A stretch of DNA of 6,496 nucleotides from Actinomycetota bacterium. GTDB lineage: Bacteria > Actinomycetota > Acidimicrobiia > Acidimicrobiales > JACCXE01. Below, in pieces: positions 1 through 6,459 of this stretch. Positions within the stretch are counted from its first letter, which is position 1. The number at the start of each line of letters is the position of its first letter. The notes under the pieces were generated by a model that had not been told where the DNA came from, searched no databases, and saw nothing but the letters and a program-made list of their open reading frames with translations. Location: contig JACCXE010000140.1 in the NCBI GenBank assembly GCA_013697265.1, positions 1 through 6,496 on the forward strand. The letters are read 5' to 3'. The translations under genes and the position numbers were made by a program.

Positions 1-175
1 ACGAGGCCAGCGTCAGTATCACGACGTCGCCGAGGCCGTCGGGCGGGTGCGCGATGAAAAACAAGGACTCGCGCCAGTGGGGGTGATCCATGAACGGTGT
101 GGGGAACGGTTCGGGAACCTGATGGCATAAGCCCTCGTCGAGCACGGTCAGCTTCGGGCGGGGTGTTTCGCTCAA
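1..175 (-). CDS. 5' part of an uncharacterised protein, cut by the window edge (possibly a CrtC/DUF7064-like protein)
   Basis: Reading leftwards from a TTG at 175, 58 codons stay open to the window edge. The peptide begins (M)SETPRPKLTVLDEGLCHQ and continues through VPEPF, a WRES motif and FFIAHPPDGLGD, which reads like real protein. The TTG overlaps the TGA of the upstream MFS gene (TTGA on the minus strand), as expected for translational coupling within an operon. A GTG at codon 11 is an alternative start. The pattern of 'LDE..xHQ.PEPF', then a Trp-containing segment and an aromatic strand before a Gly/Asp turn reminds me of the N-terminus of actinobacterial lipocalin-like proteins related to CrtC/DUF7064. 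That is recall from a short fragment and is weak. Function is unknown; the coding call is fairly firm and the family is not. Confidence 0.6.
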   Translation of the reverse strand, partial: MSETPRPKLTVLDEGLCHQVPEPFPTPFMDHPHWRESLFFIAHPPDGLGDVVILTLAS

Positions 176-1614
176 CGGGGGTCCGCTTTCTTGTCCGGCG
201 CCTTCTTCGCTGCCGGTCGTCCTGCTGCTCGCTTGGGCGTGGGAATCTCGCCCAGTACCTCGGGCGTGTCCTCATCGGTGGGGCCGACGGTCAGCTGCGT
301 GGCCGCATAGTGGGCCTGCGCCGCTTCGGCCGCGGCGGCCGACGCGACCATCGCATTCCGAACATCGCCATCGACGAACTTGCCCGCCGACCGGCCCACG
401 AGCCCACCCACTACCCACCAGGGTACGAGGGCGAAGATCGCCCATCGCAGGCCGTGATCGTCGGCGATGCTGCCGAGGCCGAGGGCCGAGAAGATGATTA
501 CGCCCAGAACAAGGAAGATCGCGCCGAGGCTGAACGCCAAGCTGCGCTCGCGCGCCGGAGACACGAGCGCCTGCACCGCGGCGTAGGGAGCGAAGAAGTA
601 GCCGAGCACGTAGTTGGCCACGAGCGCGAGGGCGATCGAAACCACGAGGAACGGCACCGCGGCCATGACGGCCAGCACCACGCCAACGCTGCCCAGCACC
701 AGGCCGACGCGCTCCATGGGCACGCCCATGCCCTGGGCGAACCATCTCGGTGCGGCCTTGCCGCCCCGTTGCACACCGACGAAGGTGCACGCGGCCGAGC
801 CAGCCCCGAGCAACCCGCGCTCGAAGGGCGACAGCCCGTACTCGCGTTCGAAAAACAGGGCGAAGTATGCGAGCAAGGGAATGATGCCGGCGCCGAAGAA
901 GATCGCCGAAATGTACGAGCGCCGCAGGGTCTTGATCCGCCACAGCGTGCGAGTCGCCTCGCGGAACTTCGGCGGTCGGGCATTATCGGATAGCACTCCG
1001 CCGCCGGGGTCCGTCGCGCCCCGCACCGGCTCCTGGAGTCGTGTGGCCACGAAGGTCACGCCGAGGATCGGCCCGAACAGAAGAAAGAACGCAGCGCGCC
1101 ATCCCAGCAGGCTGCCGACGATTCCGGCCACAGCGGGGCCAAGCACCGCGGCCGCGTAATGAGCGTTTCGGTGCCGCGCGTAGACGGTGGGCCGGGCGTC
1201 GGGGGTGTAAAAGTCGGCCAGGAGCGACTGGTGGATCGGCCCGTTGGCGAGCAGGCCCACGCCGTTGCCGAAGCGGGCGAAGGTCAGCGCGGCCACCCCG
1301 ACGGCGAGCCCCGTGAACAGGCTGAATGCCCCCGCGAGCACACCCGAAATCACGACCAGCTTCGTGCGGCTGATCCGATCCGCGTAGTAGCCGAGGGGCA
1401 CGGCCAACAGCGCAGTTACCGACACGTTCACGATGATCAACGCGATGAACTTCTCGTCGGTCAGGTTGAAGCTCTTCTGGATCTCCGGGGCGAGCGTTGC
1501 GAAGGCCGACGTGTCGAATTCGTCTACGAAGAACAGCGCTGAGAGCACGACGAGGGGAAAGATCACCTCGCCCTTCGCGTCGGCTACGAATCGCCGACGA
1601 AGAAATTCGATCAT
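172..1614 (-). CDS. MFS transporter (about 480 aa) with a basic C-terminal tail
   Basis: This is a 12-helix secondary transporter of the major facilitator superfamily in the cytoplasmic membrane; its substrate cannot be told. Numbering from the ATG at 1614, helix 1 (about 18-40) carries acidic residues in FFVDEFD. The loop after helix 2 has the MFS motif A, GYYADRISRTK (75-85). SLLADFYTPDARP follows near the helix 4-5 loop, and GLSPFERG plus further hydrophobic helices form the second half. The last roughly 55 residues are not membrane-like and end in an Ala/Pro/Lys/Arg-rich tail with GRPAAKKAP. A GTG at 1632 adds six residues but has no ribosome site; the ATG has a GGGGGA stretch 10 bases upstream, so I prefer it. 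The first half resembles, from memory, actinobacterial MFS proteins with VDE(F/L)D in helix 1, some of which are fused to a branched-chain-amino-acid-type ABC ATPase. No ATPase is present here. The stop overlaps the start of the next gene. Confidence 0.9.
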   Translation of the reverse strand: MIEFLRRRFVADAKGEVIFPLVVLSALFFVDEFDTSAFATLAPEIQKSFNLTDEKFIALIIVNVSVTALLAVPLGYYADRISRTKLVVISGVLAGAFSLFTGLAVGVAALTFARFGNGVGLLANGPIHQSLLADFYTPDARPTVYARHRNAHYAAAVLGPAVAGIVGSLLGWRAAFFLLFGPILGVTFVATRLQEPVRGATDPGGGVLSDNARPPKFREATRTLWRIKTLRRSYISAIFFGAGIIPLLAYFALFFEREYGLSPFERGLLGAGSAACTFVGVQRGGKAAPRWFAQGMGVPMERVGLVLGSVGVVLAVMAAVPFLVVSIALALVANYVLGYFFAPYAAVQALVSPARERSLAFSLGAIFLVLGVIIFSALGLGSIADDHGLRWAIFALVPWWVVGGLVGRSAGKFVDGDVRNAMVASAAAAEAAQAHYAATQLTVGPTDEDTPEVLGEIPTPKRAAGRPAAKKAPDKKADPR

Positions 1615-1695
1615 TAGGCGGAGGTCCCCCACTAGTCGTCGTGCCCGCTTCGGATACCCACGGAATCAGGTCAACGTAGCCCGTACGATCAGCTG
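1615..1695. other. Divergent intergenic spacer between the MFS and prolyl oligopeptidase genes
   Basis: These 81 bases (63 if the MFS gene starts at the GTG) are the longest non-coding stretch in the window and must hold at least part of the promoters for both directions. TACGAT near the plus-strand ATG is the one promoter-like element I can support. On the minus strand, a GGGGGA stretch 10 bases before the MFS ATG at 1614 may help ribosome binding. No inverted repeat that would suggest an operator is obvious. Confidence 0.6.
1684..1689 (+). promoter_or_regulatory. Possible -10 element of a leaderless promoter for the prolyl oligopeptidase
   Basis: TACGAT fits the actinobacterial TANNNT -10 pattern and ends six bases before the ATG at 1696. 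Transcription would then begin at or next to the A of the start codon. No Shine-Dalgarno sequence lies before that ATG (the preceding bases are CAGCTG), which agrees with a leaderless message. I see no good -35 box 16-18 bases upstream. The call rests on position and a short motif only. Confidence 0.4.
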
Positions 1696-3738
1696 ATGGC
1701 CCTGCCTCCCGTGCGATATCCCGCAGCCCCTCGCGACGACGTCGTCGACGACTACCACGGTACGAAGGTCCCCGACCCGTACCGCTGGATCGAAGACCCC
1801 GAGAACAACCCGGACCTGACGGCGTGGCTCGAGGCACAAGACGAGTTGTGCCAGCCCTGGCTCGCCGCGCTTGCCGACAAGGCGAAGTGGCGCGCTGCGC
1901 AGGCCCGCCTGCTGCCGGGCAGTATCAGCGCGCCCGCCGTGCGCGGTGATCGACTGTTCTTTCACCGTCGCGAATCCGACGAGCAGCACGCCAAGTTCAT
2001 CGTGCGCGAGGGCGACGGCACCGAGCGGGTCTTGTTCGATCCGACGGCGGTCGATCCGACCGGCCTGACCACGCTCGACGTGGCCACGATCTCACCCGAC
2101 GGCAACGTGATGGTGATCGGTGTGTCGTCGGGAGGTGACGAGGACACGTCGATCAGCGTGATCGACGTCACGACGCTCGAGGTGCTCGAAGGACCGATCG
2201 ACCGCACCCGGTACACCGCGGTCGCGTGGCTGCCTGACTCCAGCGGCTTTTTCTACGTCCGGCGCATCACGCCCGAACCGTTCAACCGACGGGTCTGGCG
2301 CCATGTGATCGGTACGCCGATCGACGAGGACGTGTTGATCTTCGGCGAAGGTCGCGATCCGTCCACCTACTACGGCCTCAACATCAGCCTTGACGGTCGC
2401 ATGCTCGCCATCACCGCCGGCGTCGGCACCGAGCCGCGGAACGACCTGTACCTGTACGACGATGTGGCCGGCGGCGACCCCGTGGCGATCGTCGAAGGCG
2501 AGGACGCCGAGTTCTGGCTCCACTTCTACTCGGGTCGCACGTTCGTGATGACCACCCTCGATGCGCCGCGCGGGCGCGTGGCCGAAATCCTCGACCCGTC
2601 GGGCGGTCCGGGAGTCTGGGTCGACGTTGTGCCGCAGCACCCCACGGCCGTCATTGCCGAGGTCACCACGACGGCTGAGGGTTTCCTGGTCGGTCGCAGC
2701 GACCACGCCGTGAGCGAGGTCATCATCGCCCCCTATGACGGCTCGGCCCCGAGTGTGGTCGAGATGCCCGGCGCAGGTTCGGCGTCGGTGCAGAGCCGTT
2801 ACGACCAGGGCAGTGGCGGCTATGTGACCTATACCGACTTCGTCACGCCGGGCACCGTCTACGCGGTGGCCACCGACTCCGGCGCCACGACGACGTGGGC
2901 CACCGCGCCCGGCGCGCGACCGGCGTCGTCGGACGTGCTCGCCCGCCAGTACACGTATCGATCGCACGACGGCACCGACGTCCGCATCTTCATCATCGCC
3001 AAGGGCAACGCCACCAATGGACCTCGGCCGACGATCCTCTACGGCTACGGCGGGTTCAATATTTCGTTGTCGCCGGCGTACTCGTCGTTGGCGCAAGCGT
3101 GGGTCGACGCCGGCGGCGTCTACGCGGTCGCGTCGTTGCGCGGCGGCTCGGAAGAGGGTGAAGAGTGGCACCGCGCCGGCATGCGCGAGAACAAGCAGAA
3201 CGTGTTCGAGGATTTCATCGCTGCGGCCCGCTACCTCAAGGCCGAAGGATGGACCACCACCGAGCAACTTGGGATCATGGGTGGCTCCAACGGCGGACTC
3301 CTGGTCGGAGCGACCTTGACGCAGTGGCCCGACGAGATGGCCGCGGTGATATGTAGCGCGCCGCTACTCGACATGCTGCGCTACGAATTGTTCGGCCTCG
3401 GCATCACATGGAACGACGAGTACGGCAAGGCGGACGACCCGGTCGAGTTCCAGTGGCTCTACGGCTACTCGCCGCTCCAGAACGTGCGCGAGGGCCTGGC
3501 CTATCCGTCCGTGCTGTTCACGAGCTTCGACAACGACGGTCGCACCGACGTCATGCACCCCCGCAAGATGTGTGCCGCGCTGCAACACGCAACCACGAGC
3601 GACCCCGACGCCAAACCGATCTTGTTCCGCCGCGAGTCCGACGTCGGCCACAGCGTGCGCTCAACCGACCGCACCCTCGACCTCGGCGCCGACGAACTCG
3701 GCTACTTCGCCCACCAACTCGGCCTCCAAATCCGCTAG
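1696..3738 (+). CDS. Prolyl oligopeptidase, S9A family serine peptidase (680 aa)
   Basis: This enzyme cleaves short peptides after proline, probably in the cytoplasm because no signal peptide is visible. The N-terminal arm has RDDVVDDYHG and the hallmark DPYRWIEDP (27-35). Residues about 75-410 form the strand-rich seven-bladed propeller that filters substrates by size. The alpha/beta-hydrolase domain resumes near 416 with YGYGGFN (449-455), RGGSEEGEEWH (482-492) and the nucleophile motif GGSNGG. The catalytic triad reads as Ser531, Asp614 (in DNDGR) and His652 (in DVGHS). Trp572 in TWNDEYG and Arg616 match the proline-stacking and carboxylate-binding residues of mammalian enzyme (Trp595, Arg643). 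At 680 residues it is close to the usual 690-710 and looks complete and active. It is divergent from the MFS gene, and its stop overlaps the stop of the convergent sulfotransferase remnant. Oligopeptidase B is less likely, given the prolyl-type motifs. Confidence 0.96.
   Translation: MALPPVRYPAAPRDDVVDDYHGTKVPDPYRWIEDPENNPDLTAWLEAQDELCQPWLAALADKAKWRAAQARLLPGSISAPAVRGDRLFFHRRESDEQHAKFIVREGDGTERVLFDPTAVDPTGLTTLDVATISPDGNVMVIGVSSGGDEDTSISVIDVTTLEVLEGPIDRTRYTAVAWLPDSSGFFYVRRITPEPFNRRVWRHVIGTPIDEDVLIFGEGRDPSTYYGLNISLDGRMLAITAGVGTEPRNDLYLYDDVAGGDPVAIVEGEDAEFWLHFYSGRTFVMTTLDAPRGRVAEILDPSGGPGVWVDVVPQHPTAVIAEVTTTAEGFLVGRSDHAVSEVIIAPYDGSAPSVVEMPGAGSASVQSRYDQGSGGYVTYTDFVTPGTVYAVATDSGATTTWATAPGARPASSDVLARQYTYRSHDGTDVRIFIIAKGNATNGPRPTILYGYGGFNISLSPAYSSLAQAWVDAGGVYAVASLRGGSEEGEEWHRAGMRENKQNVFEDFIAAARYLKAEGWTTTEQLGIMGGSNGGLLVGATLTQWPDEMAAVICSAPLLDMLRYELFGLGITWNDEYGKADDPVEFQWLYGYSPLQNVREGLAYPSVLFTSFDNDGRTDVMHPRKMCAALQHATTSDPDAKPILFRRESDVGHSVRSTDRTLDLGADELGYFAHQLGLQIR
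3735..3738. other. CTAG palindrome that supplies both convergent stop codons
   Basis: The plus-strand TAG of the prolyl oligopeptidase (3736-3738) and the minus-strand TAG of the sulfotransferase remnant (3737-3735) both lie within CTAG. There is no intergenic space, and I see no hairpin terminator nearby, so the two transcripts are likely to overlap at their 3' ends. Confidence 0.85.
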
Positions 3739-4380
3739 TCGCAGCGCATCCAGCTTTCTTCGGCGTAACCGAAGGTGTCGAAGTCGGCGCGGTAGTGGTC
3801 GTAGACAACCGCGGCGAGGTTCGAGTTATACGCGGCCGACATCGGAATCGCCGGTGACGCGTTGGCGCGAATCTGGGCGCGTTCGAATACCTCGGAGGGC
3901 GCGTCGAGTCGACGCAGAATGCTGTGGAGGTCATCGACGAAGTTCTCGAAACGGCCGACCACGTCGTACGTGATCAGATCCCACCACACGGCATCGACCT
4001 GCCGACACCAGTGACCGTCATGCGTGGCGCGATGGTCGCCGCTTTGCGCGATGTAGCGAACGAAGTCGCCGAAGGCGAGCGTTGCACGTGGCGCGCCATC
4101 TAGCGGCGCCGGATACCCGAGCGTGTCGCGGACGTCGTTGCGGACCGCCTCGTAGTAGGGATCGTCCGACGAAAGCATCTTGGACTTCCACGCCGAGAAC
4201 ATGCGGCGTACGGGTTACGTAGAAATCGTGCAGCGTGTGCTTGATCGTCGAACAGCCCACCTTCGCGGCCGGGAGGCACACGTAACGCCATTGCTTCGAG
4301 ACGCGGGACCCGTAGCCCCACGTCGCATCGTCGTTGGCGATCGCGGTTTCGAGCGCGTCGCGTGTAACTACCCCAGGCAT
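3735..4380 (-). pseudogene. Broken sulfotransferase gene (Sulfotransfer_2-like), with two frame changes and a missing segment
   Basis: Three reading frames together spell one PAPS-dependent sulfotransferase. Frame A (ATG 4380, or TTG 4413) gives WRYVCLPAAKVGCSTIKHTL, the 5'-phosphosulfate-binding loop, ending near 4235. Frame C gives RFLRNPYA (about 4205-4228), the first half of the 3'-phosphate-binding motif. Frame B, from 4202 to the TAG at 3735, gives RMFSAWKSKML, then DGHWCRQ, YDVVGRFENF and the C-terminal DFDTFGY, typical of the family. Restoring one C in the GCCGC just upstream of the ATG at 4202 would give RNPYARMFSAW, the canonical motif. The loop-to-RNP distance here is close to zero, whereas relatives usually have about 40-60 residues between, so a deletion is also likely. 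Frame B alone (155 aa) could be called a gene but lacks the cofactor loop. The gene starts about 10 bases after the HAD stop, so the two were probably an operon. An assembly error could produce the same picture. Confidence 0.82.
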
Positions 4381-4390
4381 GACGGCGAAG

Positions 4391-4987
4391 TTAAAGCAGG
4401 CCCGCCTCTTCAAGCACGGGTTTTAACGCGGCGGGGTCGGTGAAATGGATGCCGTGCCACCCGGCGGCGGTGGCGGCCTCCGCGTTCGCTTCGTTGTCGT
4501 CGACGAACCATGTGGAGTACGGGTCAAGACAGAAGCGTTCCTCGGCGGCGCGGAAGATGGCGAGATCGGGCTTCAGCAACCGGACTTCACCGGAGAGCAG
4601 CACGCCGTCGAACTTCGTCAACAACTCGGTCAGCAGTTCGCTGCGGGGCACCGTTTCCGCCGAGCTGTTCGACAACACGAAGCAGCGCACGCCGGCCGCT
4701 TTCAGCGAGTCGACAACGTCCACAGTCTCCTGAATCACTGAGCCGAGTGTTTCGGGCCATCGCTCGTTGAAAGCATCGGTGTGGGCCACGTGGTGTGGGA
4801 ACTCCGTGCGCAACCGCTCCATGGTGTCGGCGAACGACGCGCCGCGGTCTAACTCGGTGTTCCAAGAGAAGAAGTCGGTCTCGGCCATGAACTCCTCGCT
4901 GAGCACAGCAAGCGGAGTCCACTCCACCAACACGTTGCCGAGATCGAAAACCACCGCCTTCACGAGCGGCGAGAATAGGGCCGACAT
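4391..4987 (-). CDS. HAD-superfamily hydrolase, subfamily IA (YihX / haloacid-dehalogenase-like phosphatase, 198 aa)
   Basis: This is a soluble hydrolase that probably removes phosphate from a small phosphorylated metabolite through an aspartyl-phosphate intermediate. All four HAD motifs are visible: motif I VVFDLGNVLVEW (nucleophile Asp15), motif II LSNSS (Ser106), motif III LLKPD (Lys139) and motif IV FVDDNEAN (Asp163/Asp164). Residues about 20-90 form the small helical cap of subfamily IA. The length is normal. The second acid of motif I (position +2) is Gly17, as in the FDLGNV group that includes E. coli YihX, a sugar-phosphate phosphatase. The exact substrate cannot be read. The ATG at 4987-4985 overlaps the ATG of the divergent SRAP gene, and I see no Shine-Dalgarno sequence. 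The sulfotransferase remnant follows on the same strand. Confidence 0.92.
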   Translation of the reverse strand: MSALFSPLVKAVVFDLGNVLVEWTPLAVLSEEFMAETDFFSWNTELDRGASFADTMERLRTEFPHHVAHTDAFNERWPETLGSVIQETVDVVDSLKAAGVRCFVLSNSSAETVPRSELLTELLTKFDGVLLSGEVRLLKPDLAIFRAAEERFCLDPYSTWFVDDNEANAEAATAAGWHGIHFTDPAALKPVLEEAGLL

Positions 4988-4988
4988 G
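4985..4988. promoter_or_regulatory. CATG palindrome holding the start codons of both divergent genes
   Basis: The minus-strand ATG of the HAD gene uses 4987-4985 and the plus-strand ATG of the SRAP gene uses 4986-4988. Any 5' leader of one message is therefore antisense to the coding sequence of the other, and each promoter must lie inside the neighbour's gene. GAGAAT at 4971-4976 matches four of six bases of a -10 box for the plus strand and would place transcription start close to the ATG. This is only suggestive. Confidence 0.8.
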
Positions 4989-5699
4989 TGTGGCCGCTAC
5001 GTATCCGCGACCGCCGCCTCGAAACTGGCCGAAGAGTTCCACGTCGACGAGGTCGTGGTCGAAGACCTGGGCGAGCGCTACAACGTCGCGCCCACACTCG
5101 ACGTGTACACGATCGTCACCACGAACGACGGCCACCGGCGCATGGGCTCGCTGCGCTGGGGTCTCGTGCCCGGCTTCGCCAAAGACGAAAAGATCGGCAA
5201 CCGCATGATCAACCTCCGCACCGAGACCGTCACGGACAAGCCGGCGTTCCGCAAGTTGCTCGAGAAGCGCCGCTGCATCGTGCCCGCCGACGGGTTCTAC
5301 GAGTGGCAGGCCACGGTTGACCCCGGCGCCCAGAAACCGGCGAAACAGCCCTTCTACATCACGTCGGCCGACGGGTCGCCACTGGCCTTCGCCGCACTGT
5401 GGGACCGGTGGACGCCGCCCAACCTACGCGGCCACGAAGGCGTCGATCCCCTGCGAACCGTCACCCTCATCACCGGCGAGCCGAACGAACTGGTCGCCAA
5501 GATCCACAACCGCATGGTGGTGTGCCTGCCCGAAGGTAAGTGGGACGCGTGGCTCGATCCTGGCGTCGGTGCCGAGGCCGCCGCCGCCATGCTCGTGCCT
5601 ATGCCCGCCGACCAGATGCGCGCCTATCCCGTGGTCAAGCTCGTCAGCAACGTGAAAAACGAAGGCCCCGAATTACTCGAGCCTCTGCCCGGGCACTGA
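4986..5699 (+). CDS. SRAP-domain protein (SOS response-associated peptidase, YedK/HMCES family, 237 aa)
   Basis: SRAP proteins bind abasic sites in single-stranded DNA and form a stable thiazolidine crosslink through the N-terminal cysteine, which shields the lesion. Cys2 follows directly after the initiator Met (MCGRYVS), so the start must be the ATG at 4986 even though the frame is open for 73 codons upstream: Met removal has to expose the Cys. Further conserved points are RYNVAPT (31-37), RWGLVPGFAKD (57-67), Asn76 in MINLRTETV where relatives usually have NAR, Glu106 in ADGFYEW, AALWDRW (136-142), TGEPNEL and His174 in IHNRMVV. These match the catalytic Cys2, Asn75, Glu105 and His160 of E. 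coli YedK. The length is standard. AGGG at 4977-4980, five bases before the ATG, is a weak ribosome site. The gene diverges from HAD and converges on the next gene with a 4-base gap. No LexA box is evident in the short upstream region. Confidence 0.96.
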   Translation: MCGRYVSATAASKLAEEFHVDEVVVEDLGERYNVAPTLDVYTIVTTNDGHRRMGSLRWGLVPGFAKDEKIGNRMINLRTETVTDKPAFRKLLEKRRCIVPADGFYEWQATVDPGAQKPAKQPFYITSADGSPLAFAALWDRWTPPNLRGHEGVDPLRTVTLITGEPNELVAKIHNRMVVCLPEGKWDAWLDPGVGAEAAAAMLVPMPADQMRAYPVVKLVSNVKNEGPELLEPLPGH

Positions 5700-5703
5700 A
5701 ACT

Positions 5704-6447
5704 TTAGATGGCGGCGGCCGCGTGAAATCGGGCCCAGACATCGGGGTCACCGAACACCTGGATGCCGACTTCGTCGGGCGTGACCCGCCCCCAGATCGCG
5801 AGCAGGAGATCGTTCGCGGCGCCCGACAGCGCGACCTGGCCCTTGGCGTGCTCGCGGGTGACCTCCGGAGCGTGATCACCGCAGCGGACGAACCACTCGC
5901 CGGCGGTGTCGGCCGCGTGCAGGTGCAGCGTTGCATCACCGATGCGGATCGGGGTGCGCCGGTCGACCCGCTCGAGAAAGATGTCGAAGTACTCGTCGAT
6001 TCCGTCGGTCGCCATCTCTGCGTCGATCACTTCGGCCGTGCCAGTTGCCGCGAGCTCGGCGTCGTATCGATGGACCGCGAGCTCGTGGCACTGCCGTCGC
6101 ACCCACGTGCCTATTACCTGCGGCGCGTTAGAGAAAAACGTCCAGCATGGTTCGTCGTCGGTCTTGCCGGTCAACGTCGATTCGAGTGCGGCCGTGCCTT
6201 GCGCGAACCAATCGGCGTACTCACCGCGATCAGCGGGCGGCTCCGCTCGGTCCTTTGGCATCTCGCCAGCAGCAATGCCCGCGGCGATGAACCGTTGCAG
6301 CCCACCGATGTGCTCGACGAGCTTGCCCAGGTCCCAATCGGGGCAACCGTCGATCGGTTGCGTGAGGTCGCCCCCGGCGCGGACTGCAGCTTCGAACAGC
6401 TCGGCGTCGCGATGAAACGTCGACAGGTATTCGTCGCGGGTCGGCAT
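5704..6447 (-). CDS. Maleylpyruvate isomerase family mycothiol-dependent enzyme (DinB-like, 247 aa)
   Basis: Members of this family are actinobacterial metal enzymes that use mycothiol as cofactor or co-substrate; the best-known one isomerises maleylpyruvate, but most paralogues have unknown substrates. The N-terminal four-helix DinB-like domain (about 1-150) has CPDWDLGKLVEHIG with His46, and WVRRQCHELAVHRYDAE with Glu122 and His126. The spacing Glu-x3-His and the upstream His match the zinc ligands His52, Glu144 and His148 of Corynebacterium maleylpyruvate isomerase. The C-terminal part (about 155-247) looks like the MDMPI_C/SCP2-like domain, with SGAANDLLLAIWGR. The ATG at 6447 is chosen over a TTG just before it, because AGGAG at 6459-6455 stands seven bases upstream. 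No aromatic-degradation genes are nearby, so the true substrate is open. Confidence 0.93.
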   Translation of the reverse strand: MPTRDEYLSTFHRDAELFEAAVRAGGDLTQPIDGCPDWDLGKLVEHIGGLQRFIAAGIAAGEMPKDRAEPPADRGEYADWFAQGTAALESTLTGKTDDEPCWTFFSNAPQVIGTWVRRQCHELAVHRYDAELAATGTAEVIDAEMATDGIDEYFDIFLERVDRRTPIRIGDATLHLHAADTAGEWFVRCGDHAPEVTREHAKGQVALSGAANDLLLAIWGRVTPDEVGIQVFGDPDVWARFHAAAAI

Positions 6448-6454
6448 CAAAGAA

Positions 6455-6459
6455 CTCCT
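6455..6459 (-). promoter_or_regulatory. Shine-Dalgarno site AGGAG for the mycothiol-dependent enzyme
   Basis: AGGAG on the minus strand lies seven bases before the ATG at 6447 and is the clearest ribosome-binding site in the window. It overlaps a TAG (6460-6458) that may end an upstream gene, an arrangement common between operon partners. Confidence 0.8.

Noticed and set aside
97..993. Long plus-strand open frame opposite the MFS gene
   Set aside because: It is antisense to a clear 12-helix transporter and its product is a low-complexity mix of Arg, His, Glu and Ala, typical of a GC-rich shadow frame.
1669..1674. TTGACC on the minus strand as a -35 box for the MFS gene
   Set aside because: No -10-like sequence lies at 16-18 bases; the nearest candidate, TATCCG, is only 12 bases away.
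2092..3267. 391-codon minus-strand open frame opposite the prolyl oligopeptidase
   Set aside because: The plus strand encodes a full set of S9A motifs. The antisense product is rich in Arg, Asp, Val and His with no recognisable domain.
3735..4202. Complete stand-alone 155-residue gene starting at ATG 4202
   Set aside because: It begins in the middle of the RNPYxRxxSAW motif and lacks the PAPS loop, which is found just upstream in another frame. It is better described as the 3' part of a broken gene.
4767..4985. In-frame 73-codon upstream extension of the SRAP gene
   Set aside because: SRAP activity requires Cys at position 2 after Met removal, so translation must start at 4986. The extension is antisense to the HAD coding region.
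5686..5695. TGCCCGGGCA as an intrinsic terminator
   Set aside because: It is a 10-base palindrome without a loop, lies inside the SRAP coding region, and has no following T-run on either strand.
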